Assembly: GCF_014805625.2 (NCBI RefSeq)
Contig: NW_023998415.1
Span: 25,633,755 to 25,697,754, forward strand
DNA from: Glossina fuscipes
Lineage: Eukaryota > Arthropoda > Insecta > Diptera > Glossinidae
Direction: 5' to 3'
DNA length: 64,000 nucleotides
Shown here: positions 12,776 to 24,345 of the stretch, piece after piece
Layout: every line of letters starts with the position of its first letter
Position numbering within the stretch: the first letter of the stretch is position 1
Position numbers and translations under genes: made by a program
Notes under the pieces: model-generated
What the model saw: the letters and a program-made list of their open reading frames with translations, nothing else
Database searches by the model: none
What the model was told of the DNA's origin: nothing

Positions 12776-13934
12776 GAATTATGTTTCTTACACGTGCTTA
12801 ATTGCCAAGCGTGTGTTTTTTGTACGTCTACGTACGGTTGACTTGATTATAATCGACATCACGTACACGTACATATTTAAGAAGAAAAAAAGATAAAAAG
12901 TAAACATATATATATATTTAAAAAAAAAATAAATAAATAAGCGGAAAAAGTTTAAAATGAAATATGGAGCAAAACGTTGCAACTTCATTAACGTGTATAC
13001 GCACACGGAATCACATACACAAGCCAGTAATAAAGTGAGTAAGAAAGACGAAAATAAAAAAACACCGCACTACATGAGCAGTTGAAGACTCTGCTCTAAT
13101 AAACGCTAAGATCAACTGATAAAAGCTTAAATTAAAAATTATTAATAAACGAAAAAAAAAATAAATAAATAAATAAATGAATAAAAAAAAGGCGTACAAA
13201 CAAATTCAGAGCTATGCGTAAACATGTGTAGACGAGGTCCGTTTAAAAAGAAAATGCTTCACTTTGTAACTTTCGTTACAATGTAATTACAATTTTAAGC
13301 AAAATAAAGGCCATCGTCATACATCGGAGATGTCAGAGAGCTTCCTAATGATGACATTAGCTCTTGTGCCTAATTTCTTTAAGAAATTTCCTATTTATCT
13401 ACTTTTATATCATAGTCAAAATTCGTGGCATGTAATGATAGAAAAAAAAAAATGGTTATTCTCGGCATAATTCACTTTGCTTTTTCAAATTTGGCAAAAA
13501 ATTGAAAAAAATTTTTTTTAAAAATTTCGTTGCACATATCTTACAATCGGTTTCGCTACACTTTTCGACAACACAAAACGATATACGCCGCAAAAAACAC
13601 ACAAAAGGCGAATATCGTAAGCCAAGCCGAGATTCCATTAAAAAAAAAATTTCGGAAATTCATTGCCTAGATTTCAATCTTTAAAACTTTTAGCATAAGT
13701 TCGCTTTCTTGCTTCCTTCGTATTTGTATTTTGCATATTACAGAGGTGAACTTTTCACTAGTAGGTCGTCAAGAGTTGTATTGTACCGTCAGTCAAACAG
13801 TCTTTAGTTAGTAGTCGAAAATTTGATTTTGATTCAAAAATCCTCTTATTCTGGTCTGTGAACTAATTCAAAGCAGGTTCAATGGAATTAATGCTTTGAA
13901 ACGATCGCTATGGAGAGTTCAGCACTGCAGCACT

Positions 13935-14133
13935 CAAGTCAATTAATTGTAGCGAGAAATTAACGATTATTTCGTGAGATTTTGTTTCACTTCGACACAG
14001 CAGTGTGGAGATTCTCTTGCCCTGATCTGCCGATTATTTCCAATCAAGTCAATAGAGTCAATGCCTGCGAATGGAGTATGAAATATAATCAATTTATTGT
14101 CTCGAGAAATTAACGGTTCTTTTTCGTGACATT
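13935..14133 (+). repeat. Diverged direct duplication, about 153-bp period
   Basis: The string 'gagaaattaacgattatttc' and its flanks near 13950-13982 recur as 'gagaaattaacggttctttt' near 14105-14133, with matching left flanks ('tcaattaattgt' versus 'tcaatttattgt') and matching right flanks ('gtgagatt' versus 'gtgacatt'). This looks like an old tandem duplication of roughly 150 bp. Nothing coding is visible. Confidence 0.45.
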
Positions 14134-14523
14134 CGTGGCATTAGGCATTCGATGGCAAAAGCTGCTTTTACTTTAATTTTAGCAAAAACAAATATTACGT
14201 AAACTTTTTAATTGAACCTCATATCCAAATATACGTATGTACGCTATATTTAACTTATGCGATAATATTTTGAAAACTAATATTTATAATTTTAAATAGT
14301 CTTATAAGCCTGCAGTTGATCGTTTGGCGAGTATTTCTGGATATTAACAGAGTCGTTGCAAATATATATTAATTACTATATTTGCATGTATCTGAATGCA
14401 CAAGTGCATTTGTACATAATTGTGTGCATTTCTCAGGTAAACTTGTTCGCCGTTTTTCTGAATTGGGTTCTGTGTCTGTGCTTTTGATACCTATGTAGAC
14501 TGTTTCACGTCATTTATATTCAT

Positions 14524-14880
14524 CAAGATGGGTGTTCCGATTTTTACTTTGGATGAGACTTGGTTCTATACCTACGACCTGGAAAAGATCGTTCAATCAA
14601 GCGAAGACAAACAGCGAACCAAAACTAGAAAAATCTGCCCACAATCGTTTAAAAGACAAGCTCACGTTGACAGTTTCCTTCGATTATCATGGCGTTGTGA
14701 ACTGTGAATTTTTTTTACCAGGCCAAACTGTTAGCAAACTGTTAGCAAGGAATTGGCTTGTTTAAGTGTTATCAAGATGATGACGTATACTAGGACGGTG
14801 AAGATGACTTTATGCTTTAGAAAAATAAATAACGATTTTTCATATTATAAACAAATTCATCTTAATTTTGACCAAAGTGA
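14524..14880 (+). mobile_element. Mariner transposase relic (mauritiana/cecropia-like), frameshifted
   Basis: Just after 14540 one frame reads D-E-T-W-F-Y-T-Y-D-L-E, the catalytic-core signature of mariner transposases (the second Asp of the DDD triad). After a frameshift, a second frame (within 14532-14765) reads K-L-T-L-T-V-S-F-D-Y-H-G-V-V-N-C-E-F, followed by P-G-Q-T-V. This corresponds to the family's block V-M-L-T-V-F-F-D-Y-R-G-V-V. The N-terminal helix-turn-helix domain and the C-terminal third are missing. The AT-rich tail 'aaaaataaataacgattttt' to about 14880 resembles mariner 3' untranslated sequence, suggesting an internal deletion. No clear terminal inverted repeat remains. It is non-functional. 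Confidence 0.75.
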
Positions 14881-16026
14881 AACATGTTAGATATTGACCG
14901 GTATATGAGGCCGCCAACTATTCAGATCACATTTTCACATTTGAAAATGTATATATATATATTGTAAATTACGCGTTATACGCAGTCAGCCTGTTTAACG
15001 AAACTATCTGCCATTTGTCATTTTATTTTGTGCCCTACATCACTTTTGGTGTGAGAATGTATGCAACGCACAGAACGACTTGGCATAGACCAACTTTTTA
15101 TTCAACCGATCAATTTCGAATCACTTTAAGAACTTGTCTGTCCGTCTGTCCTTCTTATTTCTTATGTGTAAAGTACAAGCCGCAGATTTTTGACACATTT
15201 CGATCCAGTTTTTTACATTGACTGATTTTGGCCAAGGCACGATCTCTACTGAAAATGGCTCGGATCGGATCGGCGTGCCATATATCGTGCTTCATTTCGA
15301 ATAACGGTAAGATAGTATAGGACTATTGAACGGTGGGTCGTGATCCACTGTAAGCATTTTTGTTCGTTTCTTAAAAATTTATGCATATTATTATAATTTC
15401 CCATATAATTAGGTAGAAAAGTGTTTTTATTTTTTTTTGTCGACACTTTATTAAAAATACATAAAACGTCTTACCAAACACCTCCCCAATTAACGCTTAC
15501 TCGCTTTACTATCGTAACTGTGTACGTTTCTGTGTGCATGTGTATATATTGAACATAATCGAAAAACCCTGAATAATATTTTTGTTTTTTTTTTTTGTTC
15601 GTTGTTTATGATTATTGCTATGCTGTTGCGAGTTATAATTCAATTTGTAAAATTGAATTACTTGAGGGCATTTTTGACTTTTTCACAAATTGTATACAAT
15701 GAAAATCATAATAACACCTTCAATAATTTTCTGATTTACACTTCGTATCTCTCCAATGGTTAATTCGAACAAACAATAACAATAGTAACATAGCAATAAT
15801 CACAGAAAAGATGCAGACCTCTAACAATTTTCGCCCATTTTCGAATAAAATCTGCATTTTTTTTATTTTACTATTTTTTTTTTTTTTTTTTCGTATTTTT
15901 AATTTATAAACATTTTACATGATAGGAGCACTTTTTTATTATTGTGAGTTTATGTGACTAGTTGTTCTTGGATGCATGAGATATGTAATTTTCGATAAAA
16001 GCAGGTAAGAATATTGTAGTAGTGGA
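14881..16026. other. AT-rich non-coding sequence
   Basis: No gene recognised. T-rich runs occur near 15583-15596 and 15866-15891. A 'gtccgtctgtcc' phrase near 15139 resembles words found in insect dispersed repeats, but I could not define an element. Confidence 0.5.
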
Positions 16027-16320
16027 CACGGTCAATCCTTAAATACCCTACACCATCGCACAAATCGTTGTAGGGGTGGCGTTCGTCCTCGGGCTAAAAT
16101 ATGTCGGTGGAACGAATTTTCTCAAAATATTTCAAGGATTGCGGCCTGTAGGGTGAACACAAGAAAACAAGGCGAACATATAGACAGACAAGCGATCCAA
16201 AAAGTGATTCTGAACCGATCGGTATAATAAAATATGGGTCTATCTCAAATCCCTCGGGATGTGATAGACATCCACACAAACTTGATATACTTCTCTTCTT
16301 GATCACAAGTGGTGTAGAAT
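16027..16320 (+). mobile_element. Family A repeat copy 1
   Basis: Begins 'cacggtcaatccttaaatac' running into 'cctacacca', and ends '...cacaagtggtgtagaat'. Near the right end it contains the family's conserved block 'gggtctatctcaaatccctc' followed by 'catccacacaaacttgatat'. The opening 'ctacacca' and closing 'tggtgtag' are inverted copies. The same left and right modules recur at 22.2, 37.2 (reverse), 42.7, 47.5, 59.5 and 60.8 kb. The open frame on the minus strand inside it is a by-product and not a gene. This copy is shorter than the 42.7- and 47.5-kb copies and so is internally deleted. Confidence 0.65.
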
Positions 16321-19300
16321 TTTCGATATCTCAGTTCCGATCATCTTGTCAGCATTAATTGAAGTTTTCCATTGCAACTGAAGTCTACTTAAGCCGAGTA
16401 TTGCATGGCATCTGTTTTTATATAAAATCGTCTGGTTTTGATGTGAATGTAATCAAAAAAAAAAAAAAAACAAAAGACAAAAAAAGGAGCCGACTTCGGT
16501 ATGAAGCTGGTTTACGTACGATATTTGACCAAAACAATTGCCCTTTTATACCAATAATGTTCAACACCGAACAAATCTCATCTATCCTTTTCATGATTGC
16601 AGTATTGTAATAAATACCGCGTATCTCTTGTAAATAGATTCTGTCGTAGAATTTACTGCTAAACAAATTTTCGTCATACTTGTGGCGATTGTCGAAGACT
16701 TCGCTGTGAGCCTAAATCGAACTTTTCTTTTCTAATAATATTTCAGTTACTAAAATTTTTAAAATGTGATCTCGTATCCGGTATAATCGAAATATGCTTT
16801 AAAGCTCGGTTTCGAAACGCGTGGACCCATACTGAGAGGTCATTTTACCAATATTATTCCTTATACTTGAATAAAGGAATGAACGATGGCTGTTCCGCAA
16901 CATATACCGTGTAAGGCAAGGTGAAAATTCTGTTCAGTAAACTGATTGAAATGCATTTTTTTTTCCATAAAAAAAAATATATGTATTTTTATAAGGCATA
17001 ATTTCGATGATCATGTAATTTAAACCAGTTTATAGTCAATAAGTCGACACTTGTAAAGCATACGTATCGTATATAAATGATTTGTGTAGGTCTATTATGT
17101 ACATCTGTCGTTGAAATTTGCATTTTACAATGTAGAGAAACTAAGAGGACAGTGATTGATGTTTGATGTAACTATGCAGGCATTCGTTTGCGAACAGACG
17201 ATGGTTAATAAATGATAGAAAGGAAACGCTGAAGAGAACAAATCATATACTAATGGGATCGAGCCATTCATAATGATAACCTATGCAAAGATTTATTATG
17301 CATTGAAGAGGAATTATTTAATTAATACGCGTTTGCGCCATTGATATGATCGCTTATACATACATATTCGTAGCATGCGTAAACGCAATTCGAGTTTTAA
17401 AAGGCATTTGCAAGCGATAGAAGGATGTAAATATCGGATTGCATCACAAATTCAAAGGGTTTTATTTTGCTTTTTCATTTGGAAATGTATTGAGTTTTCA
17501 ATACAGTTGATATCGTCCTCTCTTTTGGTATTGCAGTCACCTTTCTCAATCTCAATATCGAAATTATTCATTCTTTCTTACGTAATCAAGGAGAACTTTT
17601 TAGAAATTATTCAACTTTTTTATCAACACAATTTCTCTAATATGGCAACCTCTCGAACGCGAACGCTTTCAGGAATATCATCTTCTGAGACGAAAGGGAT
17701 CGTTTTCATGTCAATGTTAAAGAAAAGAATAAGCGAAACTATCGTCTTCGATGTGAAGATAATTTAGAAATTCTTCATCTAAGAGCGACCCTTTTGGTTT
17801 GGCAACATTCTCGATTCTTAGTGCTTTACAAATGAGAATTAAGGGCTCATGACCTTGAACGGTAAGCGTTCTGGGTCAATCTTCACGAATTTTTCATAGA
17901 CTCAATTGGAAGATATTAAGTTAAGCAGTGTCGAGTTGCGTGATAACTTTAACGAGTTCAACAAATTCTGACATCGAATACTCTCCCAAGAGATGGTGGC
18001 TTACTTGCTGTGGTTTTATTGGAAATCGTTTCTCGTCAAGAATAAATCAGATTCTATTCGTGGATTAAAGTCGAATGTTGAACTTCATGAGAAGAACCGC
18101 GGCAGCCATTTGTTTAGAACTTAATAGGCAATGAAGATATTAAAATCGGTCCAAGTATGCCTTACTTGTTGAACATATCGTTTTTTTTTGTTTCATTCTA
18201 AAAATATGTGCGTTTGTATCGGTTGTTGCAGATTGCACATACATACAACAAATTCACATTTAGATTTCATTTAAAATTTTGAACAGCGATTTATCTCTTT
18301 TCTCTCATGCGACATCAACTAATGACGGCAGGAAAATGAACTGAAAACCACCCAGTTTCGTGAATACAAACGTTTCTCTTCTTCTTGGGCATTTAAACAA
18401 AAAAAAAAAAACAATTTTTAGTCAGTCTTTGGAAAAGATAATAACTGTGTGATAACTCGAATGAAAAAATTTAATGAACGGCAAGAATATCGTTAATGGA
18501 ACACTTCAATCGCAGAGTGTTGCAAGGTTTTACCGCTGATTACGATAAGGAGTTAATAAATTCTTGTAAGTGAGTTATCATCAATTAGTTGGTAGTATTA
18601 GAATTCAGATAATTTGAATTTCGAAAAAAAAGAAAATCTATATGATATGAAAATTAAAGATGGCCCGCAAATGAAATAAAGTTGCCCGTACCTGGTGTAA
18701 AACAGCAGCGAAAAGGAAAGCATGTCTGTTCTGCCAAAACCCGCATTATAGAATAAATTATACTAAACTTTTAACCGGTAACAAGAACTATGTATATAAA
18801 TAATTTGTTATAAATAGTTACTCGAGCCAGTTAAAGATTCCCATTGATCAAGAGTTCCGCCCACATTTAGCTGAATGATTCTCAATTTTAATGTATCGAC
18901 TTGACGTGGATAGCATAAAACTTTCAACATAACGCGAATGCAGCTATCTTGCTTATTTACTTTAGCTTTCCATTACTGAACGCAACATTTCAAGGACAAA
19001 TTATTTCCTTTAAAATAAAATATTGTAGACGTCATGATATATGCTTGCGGTAATAGTTATATGGGGATAACTTGTATATATTTCATTCCGGTATTTTGTT
19101 GATGATATAATTCTCCGAATATGCGGTCGGTTATTATTGCATATGCATGTATAATACATCGGTGCAATAATATAAATATTTTATGACGCCTATGAAACGA
19201 ATTTCTAAGTGGTTATTACAAAATTAATATACCCTCCGGTGTTGGTTATAAAAAGCAAATTTAATTTTTATTTCGCAGCCCATTAGCAACACTTTTTATT

Positions 19301-20093
19301 AGGCGTTTTATATTGACTTTGATACTCCAGAAAGGAAAACAAGACTGCGTGGATGGTGTGTAAATTATTGCCAATTTGCATGTATGGCTATCATTAGGTG
19401 TTATATGTTCGTAAGGCTTGAACATGAATGCTTAACAACAGAATTTTTATGTTGCGCTGTATATATGTCGCAGCATGTTTGCGCCTTTGTTTATCAACAA
19501 ATGCTGGATGGTCTTTTATCATTTTATCGAGGTCTCCCATACAGTCAGCACAACGTTAAATCGAAATTTTAATCAAATATATTTAAAATTTCTTATTCTC
19601 TATAAATTTTTTCTTAACTGACAGTATGCTTAAAAGGTCCCTATACAGAATTACTTTCAAATAAAATTGATCAAAATTTTTGAATAACAAAATCTTCAGT
19701 TTCATTATTCCGGTTAGAACAGATGAAACCGATACCTGTACTGGTAGTGGTAGCTTCATTTACTTGAATAAAAGTGAGACGCGAAAGTTGAGAAAAAAAA
19801 AATTATTACTTTTAGTGCCGAAATCATTTTTGAATTACATCACGAATGTGCTCCCTAAGTGTGTCGAGTGCATGGCTAAGATGCCTACACTCCTAAACGA
19901 TGCGTAATCTTTTAGGCCGATAAGCAGTAGATCTCTTCTAACAAAATATATCAGCTGAAGGTAAGTGAATATTTCCCTTTCAACTTTTGCTTCTTAAGAA
20001 AGAAGAGAAAAAGATACGAAAAATATGTAAAGTACATGTGGTTTTGCATGCCTGATGCTGTCTAATTAAGAGTAAAAATAATATATATGCATA

Positions 20094-20128
<35 letters not shown>

Positions 20129-22187
20129 ATACCGCGTATGAACTATTGTTTTACTTTCAGCATTACACTATTTTATATTTATTCATCGCCAAATAATTAA
20201 GACCCACTGGATATAGAACAAGTTAGCATCTCTTCAAGTACATTGAACAAAGAAAAAAACAAAAGAAAAAAAATATTATTAAATAAAATAAAAGCCTGTT
20301 AAGATATCAAGAAAGACTGCGACCAAAGCTTTAAAAGCTTTCTTTTCCATTTTACAACGAATCCTCTTCTATGCTTGTACAAGTAAAATCAAATACCTTG
20401 TATAGGACTTTTCAAGGAAAGGGACTCATCATCTACTCGATTCGAATTTAGACGTTTTATCAGCGCTCTTGCTAAACTAATTTTGCGACTCAGATAACTC
20501 GCTACAAAATTGCTAAAGAGCTAAAAAGGACTAAATAAATATGGATTATAGTTTAGGTAATTAACTGCGAAGCGCTGCCTAATCGTTCAAATTTATTTTT
20601 AGTTTAAAATATACGTGGAACTAGGGTCTAGGGCTCTGATTATGCAGAGAAGAAAAAAAATATTGAATGAGGATTCCGCTCATATCGAAGCAAGTGAAGT
20701 TTTTTGTAAAATTTCTGCCATACAAAGTAGCTTAAGCTAAAACGTGAACTTTACGCCGTTGCTCCTTTTTAAAACACACGACTTCTATGAATTATTAAAT
20801 TTTCTTTCTCGAACATGAAACAAACATCTGAAAAAGTTTTCGCAACAATCTATTTCTGCTTGTTTATGTCGTACAAGCCTTCATGCATATGGTAGCATAT
20901 ACTTAACGTAAAATTGTTTCTATATTTAGTGTTGCATATAACTAAAAAGAAGCGCGTTATAACTGGGCCTTATTGTGCGCAGCTTACTATATTTGGACCA
21001 ACTTGAAATATAAGAATATGAGAAGAATCACAAGGACAGGTAGCCGAATATATGTAAATGTATATATGTTTTAGTACTTTTTTAAAAATGGAGAACGATA
21101 CGAATCATGAAATACTTCATTCCTTAGTCGCGCAACACCGATATATGGATATTCTCTTCGTATTCAGTTATGTGCAAATACTTCAAAACTGGATTTTTGT
21201 AAATGTTTAAATCCACACCGATGTCGCAAGATGGAGTCTCCGGGCCTTTCTAAACTGTGTTTGAAAAATCTCATCGATTCTGTTGCAGATTTTAATAAAG
21301 CATTTTCATCATAAACGCTGCGAATTTTTTCTGAAACCTGCAATTAGTTATCGCTTTCACTTATCCTACTTATCTACGGACTGCCCGTTTTTATACGGCT
21401 TGACAAGATCAATTCCAGTAAAATAACGCAGCCTTAAAACCACTTTTTCTGACAAAGTTTTTCTTTGGTTTAACATGCAAAAGAGATTTGATGTCACAGG
21501 TGACCCGCTAGCTTCAACTGCCGCTTTCATTCAATATCAAATCTTATTTTGTTTTTGTTGAATTTTACCTACACTTCATAAGCAAGTTTGTCGCAAAACC
21601 ATTACGTCCCTCGGGCGTTGAAGCCAGTTTTATGTGCGATAACATAAAAGAGTAAATAAATAAATAAAATAAAATCCTTGAGAGGCATAAAATTATTTAA
21701 CTTTTATATAAGCCGAACTTGTTTTTAACCCAATAAGTTCCTCTTTCACTCCCTTGTATAGAAAAGCAAGAGATATACAGCAATGCGTATTTCCAAGTTT
21801 ACGATTGAGATTTCTTCGATTGCAAGTCCAATTTTGATAAAGGACAAGTATTAAGCATAAATTAGACGCCAACTTATAATTTTGGTTAGTTGTGTGATAC
21901 AATTAAAATCAAATATATTTTATAGGGATTTTTGTTTACGGTTAACCTGGACGAACTCAAGTCTCAATAATTTGCTCTGCCTATGTGTTCGTCCTGTCGC
22001 TCGATGAAGTGACAAGACCAGCTTCAACTCTCATCTGGAAAAATAGCTCTGCACTTTAATTATTGGTAGCTTCATCGAACCTTGGTTTCGCTCACAGCTG
22101 CGCATAAAACCATTCGTGAACAACGGGATAAGTGCACGTAAATTTATATCTGACTTTTGAACGGATAACAAGTAAACACACTTTAGT
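16321..22187. other. AT-rich non-coding sequence
   Basis: No gene recognised in nearly 6 kb. A 130-codon plus-strand frame at 17375-17767 has no domain, no signal and biased Ile/Ser/Phe content, and I consider it chance. A splice-like pair, 'tttttag' near 19915 and 'gtaagtgaat' near 19961, encloses about 45 bases with stops in all frames. A-runs occur near 16457-16471 and 18400-18412, and a (TAAA)n-like tract near 21654-21675. Confidence 0.5.
20081..20125. repeat. AT/ATGC microsatellite
   Basis: 'atatatatgcatatgcatat' followed by about twelve further AT dinucleotides. Highly self-complementary. Confidence 0.95.
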
Positions 22188-22440
22188 AAGCTACGGATTA
22201 AATATCCTATACCGTTCTACCTACAGGGATTGATATAACGACTTATTAAAATAAGGCATTATATGGGAAATGGTTTCAATAATGTTCAGCTATCATCAAA
22301 ACATGTAGATTGAACACAACAAGCGGGACGAACCCACGAGCTCAAGTTAATTCAAAAAATGGTTTTGAATCCATCCGTATAATAAAAGGTGGATCTATCT
22401 CAAGTTCTTCTAGGTGTTGCATATATTTTCATTCCGCTTT
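22188..22440 (+). mobile_element. Family A repeat copy 2 (truncated)
   Basis: Left module 'attaaatatcctataccg' (from about 22198) and right module 'ggtggatctatctcaagttc' then 'taggtgttgcatat' match the other family A copies. The terminal 'agtggtgtag' motif is missing, so the right end is lost or diverged. The 64-codon frame across it is an accident of the repeat. Confidence 0.55.
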
Positions 22441-23312
22441 CATGTGTCCGATAAATGCTTTTACGATGCCAAGGCAATATGCTACAAATTCGAAGAACGA
22501 ATAGAGTTACTGACTAGTATAAGGAGGAGGCGCGCATTGAAAAAGTTTGTGGAGATTTTATATTTATTTTCGATGTTTATGTATATCTTATGAACATCAT
22601 AAACTTGAAAATAGATAAGAGCTTTACTTCCATTCATTAAACTGAGAAAATATTTAATTGAAACGAAATTGTGAGACGTTTGGCCCTTTAAATCCTGCTT
22701 CTTATATTATTTGGTTTTTGTGGCCACAATCAAAAAAAAAAAATGTTCAATAAAACAGCCTTGATTCGCACATTACATGAAATGGATCACGATTGATTTA
22801 TTTGGGGAAACTATTACTAAAGCAAATATTTAAGGAATATTCACAATAAATAAGAAATCACTTCAGCCAACAATGAATTTGTATTATGTTGCGTTTTCTC
22901 TGCACTACACGTGAGTTTAATTAAAATATCGCATACCTTTTTGACTTGAATTTTCTGTGTGCATGTGTGTGTATGTGTTTTTTTATTGTTGAGTTTTTCA
23001 TTTCTCAAGGCCTTATACCAATGGTTTAACAGAATTCTTATACTATTGTTTAGATTTGGATTTAAGTCAACTTGTGTGCCACCAATTGACCTTTTTTGTG
23101 CATTTTATAATATTCGCTTCGACAAGACATGATAATCGTTAAAGCAATTAACGAAACTGCACAAGAAAATTGTGTGTCTCCTATATAGAATTCGAAGCAA
23201 TTAATTCAATTTATTTAAATATAATGTAAAGCAATAACAGAATTTCTTTGGTCAATCATAAATGATAGAAGGATAACCCAGATTCACGTGATATAGGTGA
23301 ATATAGGTGACA
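22441..23312. other. AT-rich non-coding sequence
   Basis: No gene, RNA or repeat recognised apart from a short TG-rich patch near 22960-22980. Confidence 0.55.
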
Positions 23313-23652
23313 TTTTCCAGTTTGACTGCACTAGAGTCTCCATTTTGGGTGTTTTTCCATACCCATTTTTCGCTAACATACCAGACTTGAAAAAATTATT
23401 AAAACTGGTTCCCATAAGAAGAATTTGTTTTTGTTTACCTTTTTGAAAGGCATTTTCATAGAGATTCTTGAGATGTCCACAAATATGTCATACGTTTTTT
23501 AATATGGGTGGAGTAGGCTTCCAAATTTAACTATATATTAATTTTAATTATTGGACAGAGGTCCGTTAAGACGTTAACAGAGTTATGTTAACAGGTATGG
23601 CTGGTGTCTTTGGTAGTTAAATTGGAATTTATCTTCACAACCTTGTCAATAT
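23313..23652 (+). repeat. R3 dispersed repeat, copy 1
   Basis: About 340 bp that align colinearly with 25748-26065: 'tagtttgacc' against 'cagtttgact', 'ccatttttcgctaacatacc' against the same with one or two changes, then 'gttaacagagttat' and 'ggtgtctttg' followed by 'agttaaatt' in both. Divergence is substantial, so the duplication is old. No open frame or terminal inverted repeat is seen, and the class of element is unknown. Confidence 0.75.
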
Positions 23653-23816
23653 TGCAACTGCGGTTTCAAATTTCGATTTAATTAATGAGATACAGAGAGG
23701 AAGCGAATGAGACAACTTTCGCATCTTTCTTCTTTTTGTTTCAAAAAGCTTTCACATAAATAAACATGAACACTTTCTAGGTGCAGATTAGATGTATTAG
23801 AAAAGTTAGAAATAAA

Positions 23817-24079
23817 CAGTCGCTAGGTACAGCGGAGTAATTGAGTCACGTGCGGCAGCTAGGTGTAGCGCAGCAATTGAATGCAGCGTAACAGCTGGAA
23901 GCAGGGCAGTCGCTAGGCCCAGCGCAGCCGCTAGGTGCGGCACAGCAGTTGAGTGCAGCACAGTCGCGAGATGCAGCACATTCCCTCGGTGCAGCGCACT
24001 CGCTGGATGCATCGCTGTCCCCAGATTCGGCGCAGCCTATAAGTGCCGCACAGTCCATAAGTGCAGCGCAGTAATTGGG
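23817..24079 (-). repeat. GC-rich 18-bp minisatellite (about 14 units)
   Basis: Units such as 'ccgctaggtgcggcacag', 'cagttgagtgcagcacag', 'tcgcgagatgcagcacat', 'cctataagtgccgcacag' and 'tccataagtgcagcgcag' follow one another at exactly 18 bp, with earlier degenerate units to the left. The array is conspicuously GC-rich in an AT-rich setting. Because 18 is a multiple of 3 and the unit lacks minus-strand stops, two overlapping minus-strand frames stay open (23806-24012 and 23846-24058). Each encodes six-residue repeats, one of the form C-A-A-x-x-x. No start context or flanking exon supports translation, so I call it a minisatellite and not a gene. Confidence 0.85.
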
Positions 24080-24214
24080 TTTATTATTTTTAGAAGTTGG
24101 ATTCTTAGAAAATCGTTTAGCTTATGGGGCAACTCATTTCAAAATTCAAAAATTATTTCATCAAATGAAAATTAAATGGGTTAAGAAGTGAATGCTACCC
24201 TCTATACTATAATA

Positions 24215-24345
24215 TAATACAATAAAATATATACTACTACAATATACACTATACTGTAGTAAAATTCAAGTACAAAAAAANNNNNNNNNNCTGTAGTACA
24301 ATATATTTCAGTACAAAATACACTATACTCTGGATGCTTGTTTTA
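24215..24345. repeat. AT-rich 'tatacta/caatataca' array 1, contains gap
   Basis: Short degenerate repeats of the type 'ctactacaatatacactata' flank the N run. A near-identical phrase occurs in the array at 25540-25742. The gap inside suggests that array length was not resolved in the assembly. Confidence 0.6.
24281..24290. other. Assembly gap (10 N)
   Basis: Ten consecutive N inside a low-complexity array. The true size of the array is unknown. Confidence 0.99.

Larger units (their letters stand above)
10802..14523. other. AT-rich non-coding sequence
   Basis: No gene recognised. It includes A-runs (10960-10978), a (TAAA)n-like tract at about 13150-13180, and a pyrimidine tract and a diverged duplication listed separately. 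Confidence 0.55.

Noticed and set aside
17375..17767. 130-codon plus-strand open frame
   Set aside because: No recognisable domain and biased Ile/Ser/Phe content; I cannot support it as a gene.
19915..19965. Small exon-like segment between 'tttttag' and 'gtaagtgaat'
   Set aside because: Stops in all three frames and no compositional change; could only be non-coding.
23806..24058. Two overlapping minus-strand frames with six-residue repeats
   Set aside because: Fully explained by an 18-bp minisatellite lacking minus-strand stops; no start or exon context.
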